From Lumbricus terrestris (lineage: Eukaryota > Annelida > Clitellata > Crassiclitellata > Lumbricidae): a DNA stretch of 64,000 nucleotides. The notes under the pieces were generated by a model, which was not told the origin of the DNA, did no database searches, and saw only the letters and a list, made by a program, of their open reading frames with translations. The stretch covers positions 25,946,612 to 26,010,611 of the forward strand of contig OX457042.1 in the NCBI GenBank assembly GCA_949752735.1. Direction: 5' to 3'. The position numbers and the translations under genes are program-made. Positions 22,365 to 34,744 of the stretch are shown here, piece after piece (position 1 is the first letter of the stretch; each line of letters opens with the position of its first letter).

Positions 22365-22766
22365 GTCGGACGGACGGACGGACGGACGTATGGATGGATG
22401 GATGGATGGATGGATGGACGGACGGACGGACGGACGGACGGACGGACGGACGGATAGATGGATAGACGGATGGATGGAAAGATGGATAGATGGATGGATG
22501 GATGGATTGATGGATTGATGGATGTATGTATGTATGGATGGATGGATGAATGGAATGATGGATGGATGAATGGATGGATGGATGGATGGATGGATAGATG
22601 GATGGATGGATGGATGGATGAATGGAATGATGGATGGATGGATGAATGGAATGATGGATGGATGGATGGATGGATGAATGGAATGATGGATGGATGGATG
22701 GATGGATGGATGGATGGATGGACGGATGGACGGATGGATAGATGGATAGATGGATGGATGGATGAA
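22365..22766. repeat. (GGAC)n/(GGAT)n microsatellite, truncated by gap
   Basis: GGAC units give way to GGAT units with GAAT interruptions. The array runs into the N gap, so its length is unknown. Confidence 0.9.
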
Positions 22767-22966
22767 NNNNNNNNNNNNNNNNNNNNNNNNNNNNNNNNNN
22801 NNNNNNNNNNNNNNNNNNNNNNNNNNNNNNNNNNNNNNNNNNNNNNNNNNNNNNNNNNNNNNNNNNNNNNNNNNNNNNNNNNNNNNNNNNNNNNNNNNNN
22901 NNNNNNNNNNNNNNNNNNNNNNNNNNNNNNNNNNNNNNNNNNNNNNNNNNNNNNNNNNNNNNNNNN
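22767..22966. other. Assembly gap (200 N)
   Basis: Exactly 200 undetermined bases, a round number suggesting a placeholder of unknown true size. It lies within tetranucleotide repeats, which explains the break. Confidence 0.98.
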
Positions 22967-23049
22967 ACTGGATATGGACCCAAAACTATCATCGATTTTT
23001 TTAAACCAATGAATAGATATAGATCACTGGTTGGCTTAAATGGAAACGT

Positions 23050-23430
23050 GGATTAATGGGTGGAAAGATGGATGTATGGATTGATGGATGGATGAGTGGA
23101 TGCGCGAGTGGATGGACGGATGCGTGGATGAATAGATGGATACGTGGACTAGATGGGTGGACGGATGGACGAATAAACGGATCCATGGATCGATGGATGG
23201 GTGGATGGATAAATGAATATGTGGGTTATTGGATGGACAGACGGATGTATGGATGGACGGACGGATGGAGGAATGGACGAATGGATGGATGAATGGATGG
23301 ATGGATAGATGGATGAATGAATGAATGGATGGATGGATGGATGGATGGATGGATGGATGGATGGATGGATGGATGGATGGATGGATGGATGGATGGATGG
23401 ATGGATGGATGGATGGATGGATGGATGGAT
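23050..23430. repeat. (GGAT)n microsatellite
   Basis: Degenerate GGAT/GGAC units that become pure GGAT from about 23325. Confidence 0.9.
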
Positions 23431-23519
23431 CAAGTGTGGGTGAGTAGGGTGATGACTATATATATGCAATATTATGTACGCCTACATTGAATGTCGAAAA
23501 CTGCATGGCCGCAGACATA

Positions 23520-23770
23520 AACACAGACATACAGACATGCAGTCAGTTAGAAAGACAGCCAGAGAAACACACATGGACAGACAGATGCATAGACAAGCAT
23601 GGAGACAAAAATAAACAAATATATATACGGACCGATAAATACAGTCATTCCGTCCGTCCGTTGGTACGTCCGTTTGTACTTCAGTCCGTTTCGCTGTTGG
23701 TCCGCTTGTCTGCTTGCCTTGTCATATGTCTGCCCGTCCACCCGTCTGTCTGTCTGTCTGCCTTCCATGC
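23520..23770. repeat. Degenerate ACAG/GTCC tetranucleotide region
   Basis: Loose ACAGACAG units and then GTCCGTCC units; low-complexity remnant. Confidence 0.55.
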
Positions 23771-23932
23771 ATGGTCTGCTTATTCATCTCGTCATCCAGT
23801 TCATCTGCCTCTCCTGGCTTTTATTTCCGTGTATCATTCAATCGCATAATGCATCAGTGGTCTGCGTAAATATTCGGAAACAAACGTCGGGTTCGCTATC
23901 ATATTGCGATGAATTATGTATTAAGAGCGGTG

Positions 23933-24344
23933 GACAGATGGACGGGCGGACGGACGGACGGTCGGAAGGACAGATGGACGGGCGGACGGACGGACGGTCG
24001 GAAGGACAGATGGACGGGCGGACGGACGGACGGTCGGAAGGACAGATGGACGGGCGGACGGACGGACGGACGGACGGATGGAAGGAGGGACGGACGGACG
24101 GACAGATGGACGGACGGACGGACGGACAGATGGACGGACAGATGGACAGACAGACGGACGGACGGACGGACGGACGGACGGATGGAAGGAGGGACGGACG
24201 GACGGACGGACAGATGGACGGACGGACGGACGGACAGACGGGCGGACGGACGGACGGATGGAAGGAGGGAGGGACGGACGGACGGACGGACGGACGGACG
24301 GACGGACGGACGGACGGACGGACGGACGGACGGACGGACGGACG
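23933..24344. repeat. (GGAC)n array with ~40-bp higher-order unit
   Basis: The first part repeats a block of GACAGATGGACGGGCGGACG plus GTCGGAAG three times. After that, GGAC units dominate to the end. Confidence 0.9.
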
Positions 24345-24606
24345 TCGGCATGCATGTGGCCTGTATGGCGTCGGCCATGTTCAGCGGTATACAAGCAAAG
24401 ACCTATATAATACCACCACACCACCACCACCACCCCATGTTTATACGCATGATGCCAAGCTTTAGTCACTTTTTTCTATTTATTTAATTTGTTAATGTAT
24501 TTATTCGATAACAATTTGACCCAATCTGATTTTTAATTATGCCCGGTTATCAGCTAAAAAAAGGAAAAGAGATAGATCTAATTATTGTCATTTGTTGCAT
24601 GATTAT

Positions 24607-24722
24607 CTTCATTCATTCATTCACTATTCGTTCGTTCATTCATTCATTCATTCATTCACTCATTCGTTCATTCATTCATTCATTCATTCATTCATTCATT
24701 CATTCATTCATTCATTCATTCA
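24607..24722. repeat. (CATT)n microsatellite
   Basis: CATT units with occasional CGTT and CACT. Confidence 0.9.
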
Positions 24723-24884
24723 CGCAGAATGTCGCCGATCCAGGCCCAAAACTTTCCTGACAAATCTGTCATAAATGCCTTTTGTTCAACATGCCCGAAT
24801 CGAGCTATAGATACCAATTCACAACCACCATGGCGCCCCCGACTCCAGCACGGCCAAACAGAACAGTTTTTAGAAACTAAGATA

Positions 24885-25022
24885 CATTGCATGGATACAA
24901 CGCATGGATACATTGCATGGATACGTTGCATGGATACATTGCATGGATACATTGCATGGATGCACTGCATGGATACATTGCATGGATACATTGCATGGAT
25001 AGTGGATACGTTGCATGGATAG
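24885..25022. repeat. 13-bp minisatellite (~10 copies)
   Basis: The unit TGCATGGATACAT is repeated about ten times with variants (ACGC, GCAC and one shortened unit). Confidence 0.9.
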
Positions 25023-25795
25023 AGTAGCAGAAATCTGCGTTATACATTTTTTAAGTTCTGGATTCACGGTAGCAGTTTGTAAAAATGGCGAAAATCGCAG
25101 CAAATTCACGAGCCGAAATTTGACTGTATATGCAAATTTGTCGTCATTTTCACGCTCGCTTTTAAAATGTTAACTTCATACCTTGCTTTTGAAGTTTCGC
25201 ATTGACTATCTTACCATTGCCTGCGTTTAACTTCAAATTTATATATTGTTCCTTCAACTTTAAGTCCTCCTACATTTCACAGACGAAGCGCATGCGCAAT
25301 AGCCCGTCGTTGTACCGCAACTAAAGAGTCAGTCTCTTGTCGACCAATCCACAGACCTTTTATCGAAGTTTTTTGTCGAGCCTTTGTCGGAAATGCTGTC
25401 GGCGTCTTAGCATCCGCTGGCATTATACGACCCCCCGGGATCACCGGCGTACTCAATTATCGCTCAGTCGAAGCCATTAAGCTGTTGTTGTGTGCTGATT
25501 AGAAGCCGTTCAGACGCAGGAACAAAAGTCGAGAGATTTCCGAGTTTGGTGCAAACTGGCCGTCACTTGGAGATCCCCCTAGCTCACTCGTTTAATACCA
25601 CTTTCCATTGGAAAGACTTAGACGGCGCTGGCGGAACCCGCATGTATTTAGTATTTAGTATACGGCATTTGTCAAAGTAGTGCCTTATTACATCGTCGGC
25701 TTATGTAGCGCGTCTATATTCGTCAGAGTAGTATACAGTATATTGGCTTCCGTTAGATCAGGAGGTTTTCATTCGTTTTAAGAGAAATTATTTAT
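25023..25795. other. Unique-looking spacer with NRF1-like site
   Basis: No recognised gene. GCGCATGCGCAA near 25289-25300 matches the NRF-1 consensus, but no TATA or coding start follows that I can identify. Confidence 0.3.
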
Positions 25796-25796
25796 C

Positions 25797-26155
25797 GCTG
25801 TCTGTCTGTCTGTACGTCTGTCTGTCTGTCTATCTGTATGTCTGTCTGTCTGTCAGTCTGTCTGTCTGCCTGCCTGTCTGTCTGTCTGCCTGCCTGTCTG
25901 TCTGTCTGCATGTCTGTCTGTCTGTATGTCTATCTGTCTGTCTGTCTGTCTGTCTGTATGTGTATCTCAGTCTGCGGCTGCTTATATATGTCCATCTGTC
26001 TGTCTGTCCGTCTGTCTGCCTGCCTGTCTGTCCGTCTGTTTGTCCATCTGTCTGTCTGCCTGTCTGTCTGTTTGGCCGTCTGTCTGTCCATCTGTATGTC
26101 TGTCTATCTGTCTGTCTGTATGTCTGTATGTGTATCTCAGTCTGCGGCTGCTTAT
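25797..26155. repeat. (TCTG)n microsatellite with 172-bp internal duplication
   Basis: TCTG units. The non-repeat string GTGTATCTCAGTCTGCGGCT followed by GCTTAT occurs near 25960 and again near 26132, so a block of the array was duplicated. Confidence 0.85.
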
Positions 26156-26507
26156 TTATTTACGACAGTGACACTTTCCTTAAGAACATTACGGCACTAT
26201 ATATACCGAAACATAACAATTAGACTATTCCGGAAAAGTGATATCGTGTCTAGCTCCGATTGAGGAGAAATGACAAGGAAGGAAAACGAACAGAATTTAA
26301 AGCCGAATAATTGCACAATGATGTTAGAAGGGGCATTAGCTAAGTAATTTATTTATTTATTCGTTGCATCTCCTGGTTGATTTTACAAAGAAAAAATTGC
26401 ATAGATTCAGAACTCTCGCTGCAGCATGCTATATAAAAAAAGGAACGTAGCCTATTTATAATTATAACCGAATTAGGCCTACTTAAGATCATTCATTCAG
26501 GTAGATA

Positions 26508-26555
26508 ATTTATACAGCACCTGTTCAAAATATCTGCTCAGAGGCGCTCTCTTTG
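26508..26555 (-). mobile_element. SINE/LINE tail fragment (minus)
   Basis: CTGCTCAGAGGCGCTCTC on the + strand corresponds to GAGAGCGCCTCTGAGCAG, the shared SINE/LINE tail motif. Little else survives. Confidence 0.45.
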
Positions 26556-26649
26556 CTAGCCCATTATATGATGTTATATGTCATTACAACAAAGTAATAT
26601 TTACACCAGTTAGCAAACTAATGCACAGCCTATAGTTGAAGCTGCAATG

Positions 26650-26689
26650 AGTCCACCAGTGGTGGGCCCACGCACTCGTGTAGAACCAC
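26650..26689. repeat. Interspersed repeat with CCAGTGGT, copy 1
   Basis: AGTC-CCAGTGGT-GGGCCCACGCAC here recurs at 45105-45150 with a few differences. Unknown family. Confidence 0.55.
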
Positions 26690-26839
26690 GGAATGGATTC
26701 GTGGCATCGGCTTCCAATTCAGCAGAGAATCAAATTAGTGCTTATGATTAATCACCGATCTGTAGTGATCCACAGTAATTTCATTTAAAATCATTTTTTA
26801 CCCCAATCCAGTGTAGGGCATTTTTACCGTGTAGTTCTC

Positions 26840-26965
26840 GACAGAATGTACAGTTCCAGGCCTAAATGGATTTGTGCAGTTGCAACAACACTACTGTGCA
26901 GCCAGGAATAGTTTTAAAGAACAGTTTTAATTATTATTGACATTATACGAGTTTCAGAGGGGCAA
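26840..26965. mobile_element. Fragment related to the CAGGGC MITE family
   Basis: AAATGGATTTGTGCAGTTGC matches the interior of the MITEs at 59127 and 59862. It is followed by TTATTATTGACATTATAC, which also follows a similar fragment near 49245. This indicates a longer relative of the family. Confidence 0.55.
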
Positions 26966-26994
26966 CATGCATTATATAAGCTTAGTCATATACT

Positions 26995-27311
26995 CAGTAA
27001 CGGTGGCAGGGGGCTAGGAGCTAAGCCCCCTAAAAATGTCCATCCGGGTTTTTTTCAAGTAAAAATGAAATATTTTCATGATTAGCCAACCCTTAAAACT
27101 GAAACATATGCATGGGATGATTTCAAAATTTCGACCAAACGACTTTAAAAAAGGTCGTCAGAAATTTTGGCGGATGAAAATGGAAAATATCTATGAGATT
27201 TCGACCAGATGACTAAAAAAGGTCGTCAGAAATTTTGGCGAATGAAAATGGAAAATTTCCTCCGCGATCGAGATTCAGCCCCCCAAAACTGAAATCCTGG
27301 CGCCGCCACTG
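26995..27311. mobile_element. hAT-like MITE, 317 bp
   Basis: The left end CAGTAACGGTGGCAGG and the right end, inverted, CAGTGGCGGCGCCAGG are similar. The flanks CATATACT and CATATGCT match at 7 of 8 positions. Inside, a block of about 65-70 bases with GGTCGTCAGAAATTTTGGCG is tandemly duplicated (27152 and 27221). Confidence 0.8.
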
Positions 27312-27604
27312 CATATGCTAGAAGAAGTCATCGGATTTCTTTTTCGGTAATTGTGTATATAGATCTATATGGTCTAGTTTTAGAATTTCCTCCACGAATA
27401 CATTCGTTCTACTCAGTCGTGTGTGACGTCTTGAACTCTACTTACGACTCGGCCTCTTTCGCATTACTTTTCTGTCATCGTTGTCTCTCTGATTTGCTGT
27501 TCTGGCCGTTTTTGTAGACGTTATGCAGATGTCAAATTGATAACGGCTTGGTTTGATGTTCCATCGGTTCATTTCTTGACCGCCTTGTATGTTAATGCAG
27601 GCAC

Positions 27605-27610
<6 letters not shown>

Positions 27611-27654
<44 letters not shown>
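27611..27654. repeat. (TA)n microsatellite
   Basis: Pure alternating TA. Confidence 0.9.
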
Positions 27655-27658
<4 letters not shown>

Positions 27659-27734
27659 GTACCCACACTTATAATTTATGCAACAGGCTTTCATGTGCAA
27701 CGCGTTGCTTTATTACATTCTACATTGTGGCCTT

Positions 27735-27956
27735 GTGGGGCGCGGTGGTGTAGTGGGTATGTTCGTCGCCTTGCAGCCGGATGGTGGCAAGTTCGAATCC
27801 GCCTCAAGTCGCTACGTAGGGACCTTGGCCAAGTCCTTCACTCGCAATTTCTCAGCGCTTCGGCGTGAAACTCCGATGCAGTGTCCACTCTGTAGTCGGG
27901 AACGCCTCTGAGTAGAGAGCTTGAAGGGGCGCTATAACAAGTGCACATACAAACAA
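27735..27956 (+). mobile_element. tRNA-derived SINE copy, near full length
   Basis: GTGGGGCGCGGTGGTGTAGT at the head, a degraded B-box (AAGTTCGAATCC), GGGACCTTGGCCAAGTCC, GGAACGCCTCTGAGTAG, GGGGCGCTATAACAAGTG and a CACATACAAACAA end. It is close to the copy at 55773. Confidence 0.92.
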
Positions 27957-28044
27957 TTCTACAGCCTGACGCCTAGAATCTTTTTCCAGCTTATACGGGG
28001 CTCACCTAAAACCCACGAATCCATTGGTATACGAATTGGAAAAT

Positions 28045-28110
28045 GACCGACAAAACAAGATGGCCGTCAAAACAAAATGGCCGACAAAACAAAATGGCTG
28101 ACTATAATGG
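28045..28110. repeat. ~17-bp short tandem repeat, three copies
   Basis: GACAAAACAAAATGGCC-like units. Confidence 0.65.
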
Positions 28111-28647
28111 CTAAATATCTAAAAAAACACCTGCTGGGGCCAAGCGCCGTTCGTTTGAGCTTTCAGAAATTGCTGTTTAATATGGGTCGAGGCAGATCTT
28201 GAAAAATCAATGCATTTGCCCGCGACCGAAAAGTAATTCGGCAGACGATTTTTTTGTTTTCCTTCTCCTATAATACTAGACTTCGTTAATCAATTATACG
28301 ATGTCGGTTGGCGTCGCGTGTCACTGGCAGAATTGATCGGGCATATTCTTAAAGTACATACGACTTTATTTCATTTCGCCTTGTAGTCTCTAAGTGGTAG
28401 GTGATCTATGATCTAAGTTTATATATAGGCTACCTCCGCCTCGTATAGCTATATATACTCGCTGATGATCGGGGACATAGAAATAGTGTGGCGCCAGAAT
28501 TTTCATCGCGTTTGCTCTTTGGTGCAGAAATGTGACGTAAAATACATTTAAAGGGTCACTCGAACAATTCCAAACATTCACAACACACGCATGTGGTCCA
28601 TCCGGCTGGGTTCTACAAGTCTCTCAAGTCTTTTTTCTTTGTTCGTG

Positions 28648-28720
28648 GCTGGGAGCGCCTCTGAGTAGTTTCTTGAAGGGGCGCAATATAAATGCTCTGA
28701 ATGAATGAATGAATGAATGT
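28648..28720 (+). mobile_element. SINE 3' fragment with (AATG)n tail
   Basis: GGGAGCGCCTCTGAGTAG, GAAGGGGCGCAATATAAATG, then (AATG)n. 5' truncated. Confidence 0.7.
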
Positions 28721-28810
28721 AATATATATGTAAATATATATGCCTACATTGTGAGTGACTTGTATGTCAGAGCATGCATGCAGTCATGATATATGAATAT
28801 TATGCGTATA

Positions 28811-28975
28811 TGCAAGTCGCCGCGTCTGGACCTTGGGCAAGTCCTGCACTTGCAATTGCTTTATGCGCTTCGACGTGAAACTCCGATGCAGTGCCCGCGC
28901 TGCAGTCGGGAACGCCTCTGAATAGTGAGCTTAAAGGAGCACTATAGAAATGCGAAAAATTAAATTAAAAACAAA
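28811..28975 (+). mobile_element. SINE copy, 5' truncated
   Basis: Begins in CAAGTCGCCGCGTCTGGACC, so the tRNA-like head is absent. The centre CCTTGGGCAAGTCC, the CTTCGACGTGAAACTCCG block and the tail GGAACGCCTCTGAATAG are intact. Confidence 0.88.
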
Positions 28976-29168
28976 CACACACACACTCATTCTATATAGA
29001 CCTATAAGCACATAAAAATTTACTGACTATTATTATAATCATTAATCATACATTTAAATGGGCTGATCATTATATATGTACATTATATATTATATATATA
29101 TATATATGATTTTATGCTAAGTATAATCTTCCGAAACGCCGTAATTCATTCACCCTTTGAACAACTAA

Positions 29169-29436
29169 TGTATGTATGTATGTATGTATGTATGTATGTA
29201 TGTATGTATGTATGTATGTATGTACATGTATGTATGTATGTATGTATGTATGTATGTATGTATGTATGTATGTATGTATGTATGTATGTATGTATGTATG
29301 TATGTATGTATGTATGTATGTATGTATGTATGTATGTATGTATGTATGTATGTATGTATGTATGTATGTATGTATGTATGTATGTATGTATGTATGTATG
29401 TATGTATGTATGTATGTATGTATGTATGTATGTATG
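29169..29436. repeat. (TATG)n microsatellite
   Basis: Almost pure TATG with one ACATG interruption near 29224. Confidence 0.95.
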
Positions 29437-29699
29437 CAATTCATCACAGACTGGTTAATCAGTTCATTAATCCTTAAATCATTTTGTTCTTTCCATTCGC
29501 TTCCTTTGTTCTCTTTCAGTCGTTCGTTCTGTCGTCGTCGTCGTTCCACGGATGTCATTCAATTCTTTCTCTCATTCAGATCAACTTCTGACGGATGAAG
29601 TTAATTAGTCGCCGTAAGAATAAAGCATCAAAGAAGTTCTATACGATGTCTTAGATCGGACACAAAAGAGAGACAGCGATAGAGACACACAGACAGAAA

Positions 29700-30120
29700 G
29701 ACAGATAGACAGACACACCGACAGATACATGACTGACTGACTGATTGACTGACCGACTGACTGACTGACTGACATGCTGACCGACCACTGACCAACCGAC
29801 CGACCGACCGACCGATTGACTCTATTTAATGACTGACTTACTGCCCGACTGATTGACTGACCGACTGATTGACTGACCGACTGACTAACTCACTTACTGG
29901 CTGACTAACGGACAGACAGAGACAGAGTCAGGGAGACATAGACAAAGAGAAAAAGAGACAGGGAGAAAGGCAGATACGAGTGATATGGATAGAGAGAGAT
30001 AGCTAGGGAGATAATATTATATAGACAGCAAGGCAGAGATACAAACACAAAGTAAGAGTCAGAGAGAAAGCGACATCGAGAGATATATACAGAAAGAGAC
30101 AGAGACACAGAAAAAGAAAG
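29700..30120. repeat. (GACT)n/(GACC)n then GA-rich repeats
   Basis: CTGA and CCGA units to about 29910, then AGAGACAG-type purine-rich sequence. Confidence 0.75.
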
Positions 30121-30299
30121 ACACAGAGAGATATAAGCACAGTTCTAATAGGGCGATAAGTAAATGATTTCTTCAATTATTCAAGAACTGGAATCTTTGT
30201 CTTTGCGGACAAATGTCTTTTAAGCATCAGTCGCCAGGTGTAGCCACCAGGAACCGTGTTTGGTGACCGATATTGAATTCATATTCTCAAGTAGTGTCA

Positions 30300-30575
30300 G
30301 CACTTCCACCCATCCATCTATCCACCCATCCACCACCCAGTTCATTCATACGTCCATCCACCCATCCATCCATCCATCCATCCATTCATCCATCCGATCA
30401 TCCATTCATCCATTCATCCATCCATCCATCTGTCCATCTATCCATCTATCCATCTATCCATCCATCCATCCATCTGTCCATCTATCCATCTATCCATCCA
30501 TTCATCCATCCAGCCATCCAGCCATCTGTCCATCTATTCATCTACTCATCCATCCACCCATTAACCCATCCACCA
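30300..30575. repeat. (ATCC)n microsatellite
   Basis: ATCC units with ATCT variants in a loose higher-order pattern. Confidence 0.9.
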
Positions 30576-30591
30576 GTATGTAAAGAATTAA

Positions 30592-30593
30592 TC

Positions 30594-30671
<78 letters not shown>

Positions 30672-30800
30672 CCTCTGCCTTGCTCTCTCTCGCTTTCTGT
30701 CCCTTTCTCTTTCTCTCTGTGTCTCTCTGTCTCTGTCTCTCTCTCTTTCTCTCTCTCTATCTCTCTCTTTTTCTCTCTCCCTCTCTCCCTCTGTCTCTCC
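30592..30800. repeat. (CT)n microsatellite
   Basis: Pure CT in the first 70 bases, then CTCTGT and TTTCTC mixtures. Confidence 0.9.
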
Positions 30801-30885
30801 GTTGTCTCTAGCTAGCCAATGCATATGATTATATTATGTGCATTCATTCAATCTTTATTATATCTAATATTATTAAAATAATTAT

Positions 30886-31027
30886 GTATGTATGTATGTG
30901 CACTTGATATAGCGCCCTTCAATCTCACTACTCAGAGGCGCTCCCGACTGCAGAGCGGACACTGCAGCGGCGTTTCACGCCGAAGCGCTGAGCAATTGCA
31001 AGTGACGGACTTGCCCAAGGTCCCTAT
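30886..31027 (-). mobile_element. SINE copy (minus), head truncated, CATA tail
   Basis: Reverse complement of CCTTGGGCAAGTCC, GGCGTGAAACGCCG, GGGAGCGCCTCTGAGTAG and GGGCGCTATATCAAGTGCAC, continuing into CATACATACAT. The head is missing. The tail again becomes a CATA microsatellite. Confidence 0.88.
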
Positions 31028-31134
31028 AAATAATATTTGCCAAATAAGTTAATAACTTCTGTCGCTAGTTATTTTCGTCACTTTCAGTGTATTGCAGTCC
31101 ATTTGGGATGGCGGGGGAGGAACGAAGCACCGAC

Positions 31135-31605
31135 ATCAACAATACATCAACAATGCATCAGCAATACATCAACAATACATCAACAATACATCAACAATAC
31201 ATCAACAATGCATCAGCAATACATCAACAATACATCAACAATACATCAACAATACATCAACAATACATCAACAATACATCGACAATACATCGACAATACA
31301 TCAACAATACATCAACAATACATCAACAGTACATCAACAATACATCAACTATACATCAACAATACATCAACAATAGTACATCAACAATCCAACAACAATC
31401 CAACAACAATCCATCAACAATACATCAACAATACATCAACAATACATCAACAATACATCAACAATACATCAACAATACATCAACACTACATCAACAATAC
31501 ATCAACAATACATCAACAACACATCAAAAATACATCAACAATACATCAGCAATACATCAGCAATACATCAACAATACATCAACAATACATCAACAACAGA
31601 CAACC
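31135..31605. repeat. 11-bp minisatellite (~40 copies)
   Basis: The unit ACATCAACAAT recurs with variants. Because 11 is not a multiple of three but no unit phase makes a stop, all three + frames stay open for about 160-200 codons of an Ile/Asn/Thr/Ser/His/Gln repeat. These are not genes. Confidence 0.92.
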
Positions 31606-31860
31606 GTTGCTGCTGCGTTGTATGACTCCAGGGCAAATGGAAGCAACGGTATACCAACAACATTCGATACAGAGGCGATTGATTTGAAAGCGGTCACAGA
31701 TCGATTTGACACCGTCTTTGTTTGCCTCAGACGTTAGCGGTGTGTTGACTTTGGCTTTCTATTGTATTGTATTTTGTTACTTTGTGCACACACGGTGTAC
31801 TATCCGGCATTGTGTCTTAATGTTTGTATTGCATATACTGTATAATAATATTATTATTAG

Positions 31861-32130
31861 GATCCTGGGTCAGTGTTTTTAGAAATTATATTCTAGTGTC
31901 TTATATTCTACTGTTGTGCACTGTATCCTGTTGTTTGTATTGCATTGTTTTGGTGCAATATATATCGTGCAACCTTCTGTTTAAACTATCGTGCAACATT
32001 CTGTATCCTGGGTCAGTGTTTTTATAAATTATATCATTGTGTCTTATTCTACTGTTGTGCACTGTATTCTATTGTTTGTATTGCATTGCTTTGGTGCAAT
32101 ATATATGGTGCAACATTCTGTTTAAACTTA
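31861..32130. repeat. Tandem duplication, ~141-bp unit
   Basis: ATCCTGGGTCAGTGTTTTTA occurs at 31862 and 32005. Both copies continue with TACTGTTGTGCACTGTAT and TTGGTGCAATATATAT and end at TCTGTTTAAAC. Confidence 0.9.
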
Positions 32131-32624
32131 CTGCATTCTACCCTGCATGCATTTAGTTATTTTTAATTCTATGGGGTCACTGAGTTTAGAATAATTGCAT
32201 TGAATTCTGCCGCTCTCAGTGTCGTCTGTTGAATCGAATATTCGTTGCAAATGCTTTATGTCTTTGTGCCGAATCGCCCAGTGTATTAATCGCCTCAAAT
32301 AAAGAAAGACAGGCATGTTGCAAGCAAGAGAATTATACGGGTAGCAGGGTTTTGACCCACAGCACAATGGAATAACGATTGCGAATATGACTCATAATTC
32401 ATATTAACAAAGGTATCGCCATGGGGTGGGGTGGTTGGGGTGGTTTGAACCACCCCCACTCTGAAAATATGATCACACAATTTGCTCAAATCCGTTGAGT
32501 CGGCTAGGGGACGGTGGTAGCGACCTAGACTCCAGGTCATTACTACTTTTTATCATAACTACCATACTTTCTATGAGCTACATGGCCACGCACCTACATA
32601 TCAGGATTACGATTGCTATTCGAC

Positions 32625-32761
32625 TGACCGACTGATTGACTGACTGACTGACTGACTGACCGACCAACTGACTGACTGACTGACTGACTGACTGACTGAC
32701 TGACTGACTGACCGACCAACTGACTGACTGACTGACTGACTGACTGACTGACTGACTGACT
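32625..32761. repeat. (GACT)n microsatellite
   Basis: GACT units with the interruption GACCGACCAACTGA repeated twice. Confidence 0.9.
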
Positions 32762-32814
32762 GCCCTTACTATTCGGATTAGCTTAGCGATTACAATTACA
32801 ATTCGGATTACGAT

Positions 32815-33780
32815 TACATTGGGTCATTCAGGTTGTAGGGAAATCCATAAGAACGGTAACACGACTACGACGGTCCTTACTTTTATCGTGGTCCATTATC
32901 GTCGGCTGGAAAGAAAGCTCCGTCATCGCCTGCGCCAGAAGGATCGACCAGACGATGGACGTCTGAAGACTGAGCACCTGACCGTGAATCCCTCTCCTCC
33001 GCCTCCTCATCCCACCGCTGCCACCATCGTGGCGCCCACAACTCGCCATCCTCACGTTCATCACTTACACCGCTTCCACTACCGCAACCAACGCAGCCGC
33101 AGAGCCGTACATCCTTCTTTCCACGCTCCGTTTCCACGCCGGACCAATTCTTCCGCAAACGTCACGTCCGCCGTTTATACCGTCTTCCGGTCTCGTGCAG
33201 GCGCCGCACGCGAGAAGACAGACGAGATCTCACCCGGAACAATGATAATTACCCCAATTATCGTTCGTGCGTCTTCGTCGTCGTACCCAGAACTCCCGCA
33301 CGACCCGTCAGCGGATTGGCAAAGTGCATTATCGATAATGTCTGATGAATGTACGTATGCATTCGATTCGCGTGCCCCGCTCTCCCCCTCTGCCCCGTCC
33401 ACCGGAGCCGAATGTCTTTAATAATTGGGTCTGGCATGCCCCGGCATTGACGTACGTCTCCGTGTTCATGTAATATAAAACGCTTCTTCGTTTTCCCGAC
33501 CCGCTCTGTACGCTTGCTAAACCATGCAAACCGTAATATTATCCGTTTTCTGGCGAGAGAACGAGCGAGGAGCGCGCGAGTCGACGAGGCCACCACGCGG
33601 CGACCACAGTAACCACGACGTGATCACCCGAGCACACGCGGAGCTCCGGTTCGGTCGGCGCCTGAGACGTAACTGTGTGCGCATGTCTGTGCGCATGCGT
33701 GCTGTGACCGACCGACGAACCGACCGCAAGAGGCCGCGACTCTTCCTGTCTATTACTTTGCGGCAATCGTTAGCGCGAAC
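32815..33780. other. CpG-rich spacer, possible regulatory region
   Basis: A relatively GC- and CpG-rich kilobase, with long frames on both strands that I do not recognise. GCGCATGCG near 33690 resembles an NRF-1 site. Long overlapping frames on both strands are expected from GC-rich sequence, so no gene is called. Confidence 0.3.
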
Positions 33781-33819
33781 TTGTGCAATTAACGTCAGGC
33801 TCCTCCTTTTCTTCCTCCA

Positions 33820-33942
33820 CCTCCTTCTTCTTCTTCTTCTTCTTCTTCTTCTTCTTCTTCTTCTCCTTCTTCTTCTTCTTCTTCTTCTTCTTCTTCTTCT
33901 TCTTCTTCTTCTTCTTCTTCTTCTTCTTCTTCTCCTTCTTCC
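33820..33942. repeat. (CTT)n trinucleotide array
   Basis: About 40 TTC units with a few TCC. Confidence 0.95.
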
Positions 33943-34039
33943 TCGTGGTCGTTCCTTTGTTTTATTTACCAATTCCATTTTGCCTAATGTTCTGTGTCTA
34001 CATAAGCGCTGCACGCTTCAACACCAAAACAAACACTGC

Positions 34040-34290
34040 CAATACCACCAATTCCACCGCCACCACCACAACCACCACCAGCGCCACCACCACCAGTACC
34101 ACCACCACAACCACAACCACCGCTACCTCTGCACCAACAACAGCAACAACAACATAAGCCAACACCATCTCACTACCACCACCACCACAACTACTGCCAC
34201 CGCAACCACACCAACAGCAACCACAACAACAACCCCCGCCATCACCATCACCACCACCACCATCATCACAATCACCACCACCACCGTACT
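34040..34290. repeat. (ACC)n/(ACA)n degenerate trinucleotides
   Basis: ACC, ACA and CAC triplets. Confidence 0.85.
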
Positions 34291-34744
34291 CTCCTGATCC
34301 AAATCCTCCACCTGCCCTTTCTCATTCTTATCTTTCACCTCCTGTCATCCCCATTCTTCTCCTTTCGCCTTTGCCTCTTTCCCGCATTCCAGCTTCCTCT
34401 GCATTTAATCCCCGTTTTCCTTTTCCCCACGTAATACCCTTTCCTGCCTGGCTCTCCTCCTTCCATTCTCCCTTCTCCGCCCTCTTCCTCCTCTCTCCTA
34501 ATCCTTATCCTCTATTCTCTCCTTCCTCCACCCATTTCCTCTTCTTACTCTTCTTTCCCCCACTTCTCGTCTCCTATTCCTCCTCTTCCTTCTCCGCTTA
34601 CCTCCCTCACTTTCTCTCCATCAGCAATTCTTCCCTCTTGTCCGCCATTCGCTTCCTTGATCTGTCGCTGATCCTGAAAGAACCGGAAACAGTGAGTGAA
34701 GGACGGATTGTCTTACTAGCATTTGCTGTCGACCAGATGACAGG

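Noticed and set aside
22458..24465. Asp/Gly/Arg-rich and Pro/Ser-rich long frames
   Set aside because: Products of GGAC/GGAT microsatellites; some even run through the N gap.
24607..24722. Phe/His/Ser/Ile repeat frame
   Set aside because: Translation of the (CATT)n microsatellite.
31037..31737. Asn/Thr/Gln-rich frames of about 216 codons in overlapping phases
   Set aside because: They come from an 11-bp minisatellite whose units contain no stop in any phase; three overlapping open frames rule out selection on one protein.
32819..33421. 200-codon frame as a real gene
   Set aside because: GC-rich region with overlapping long frames on the opposite strand, basic low-complexity composition and no recognised domain.
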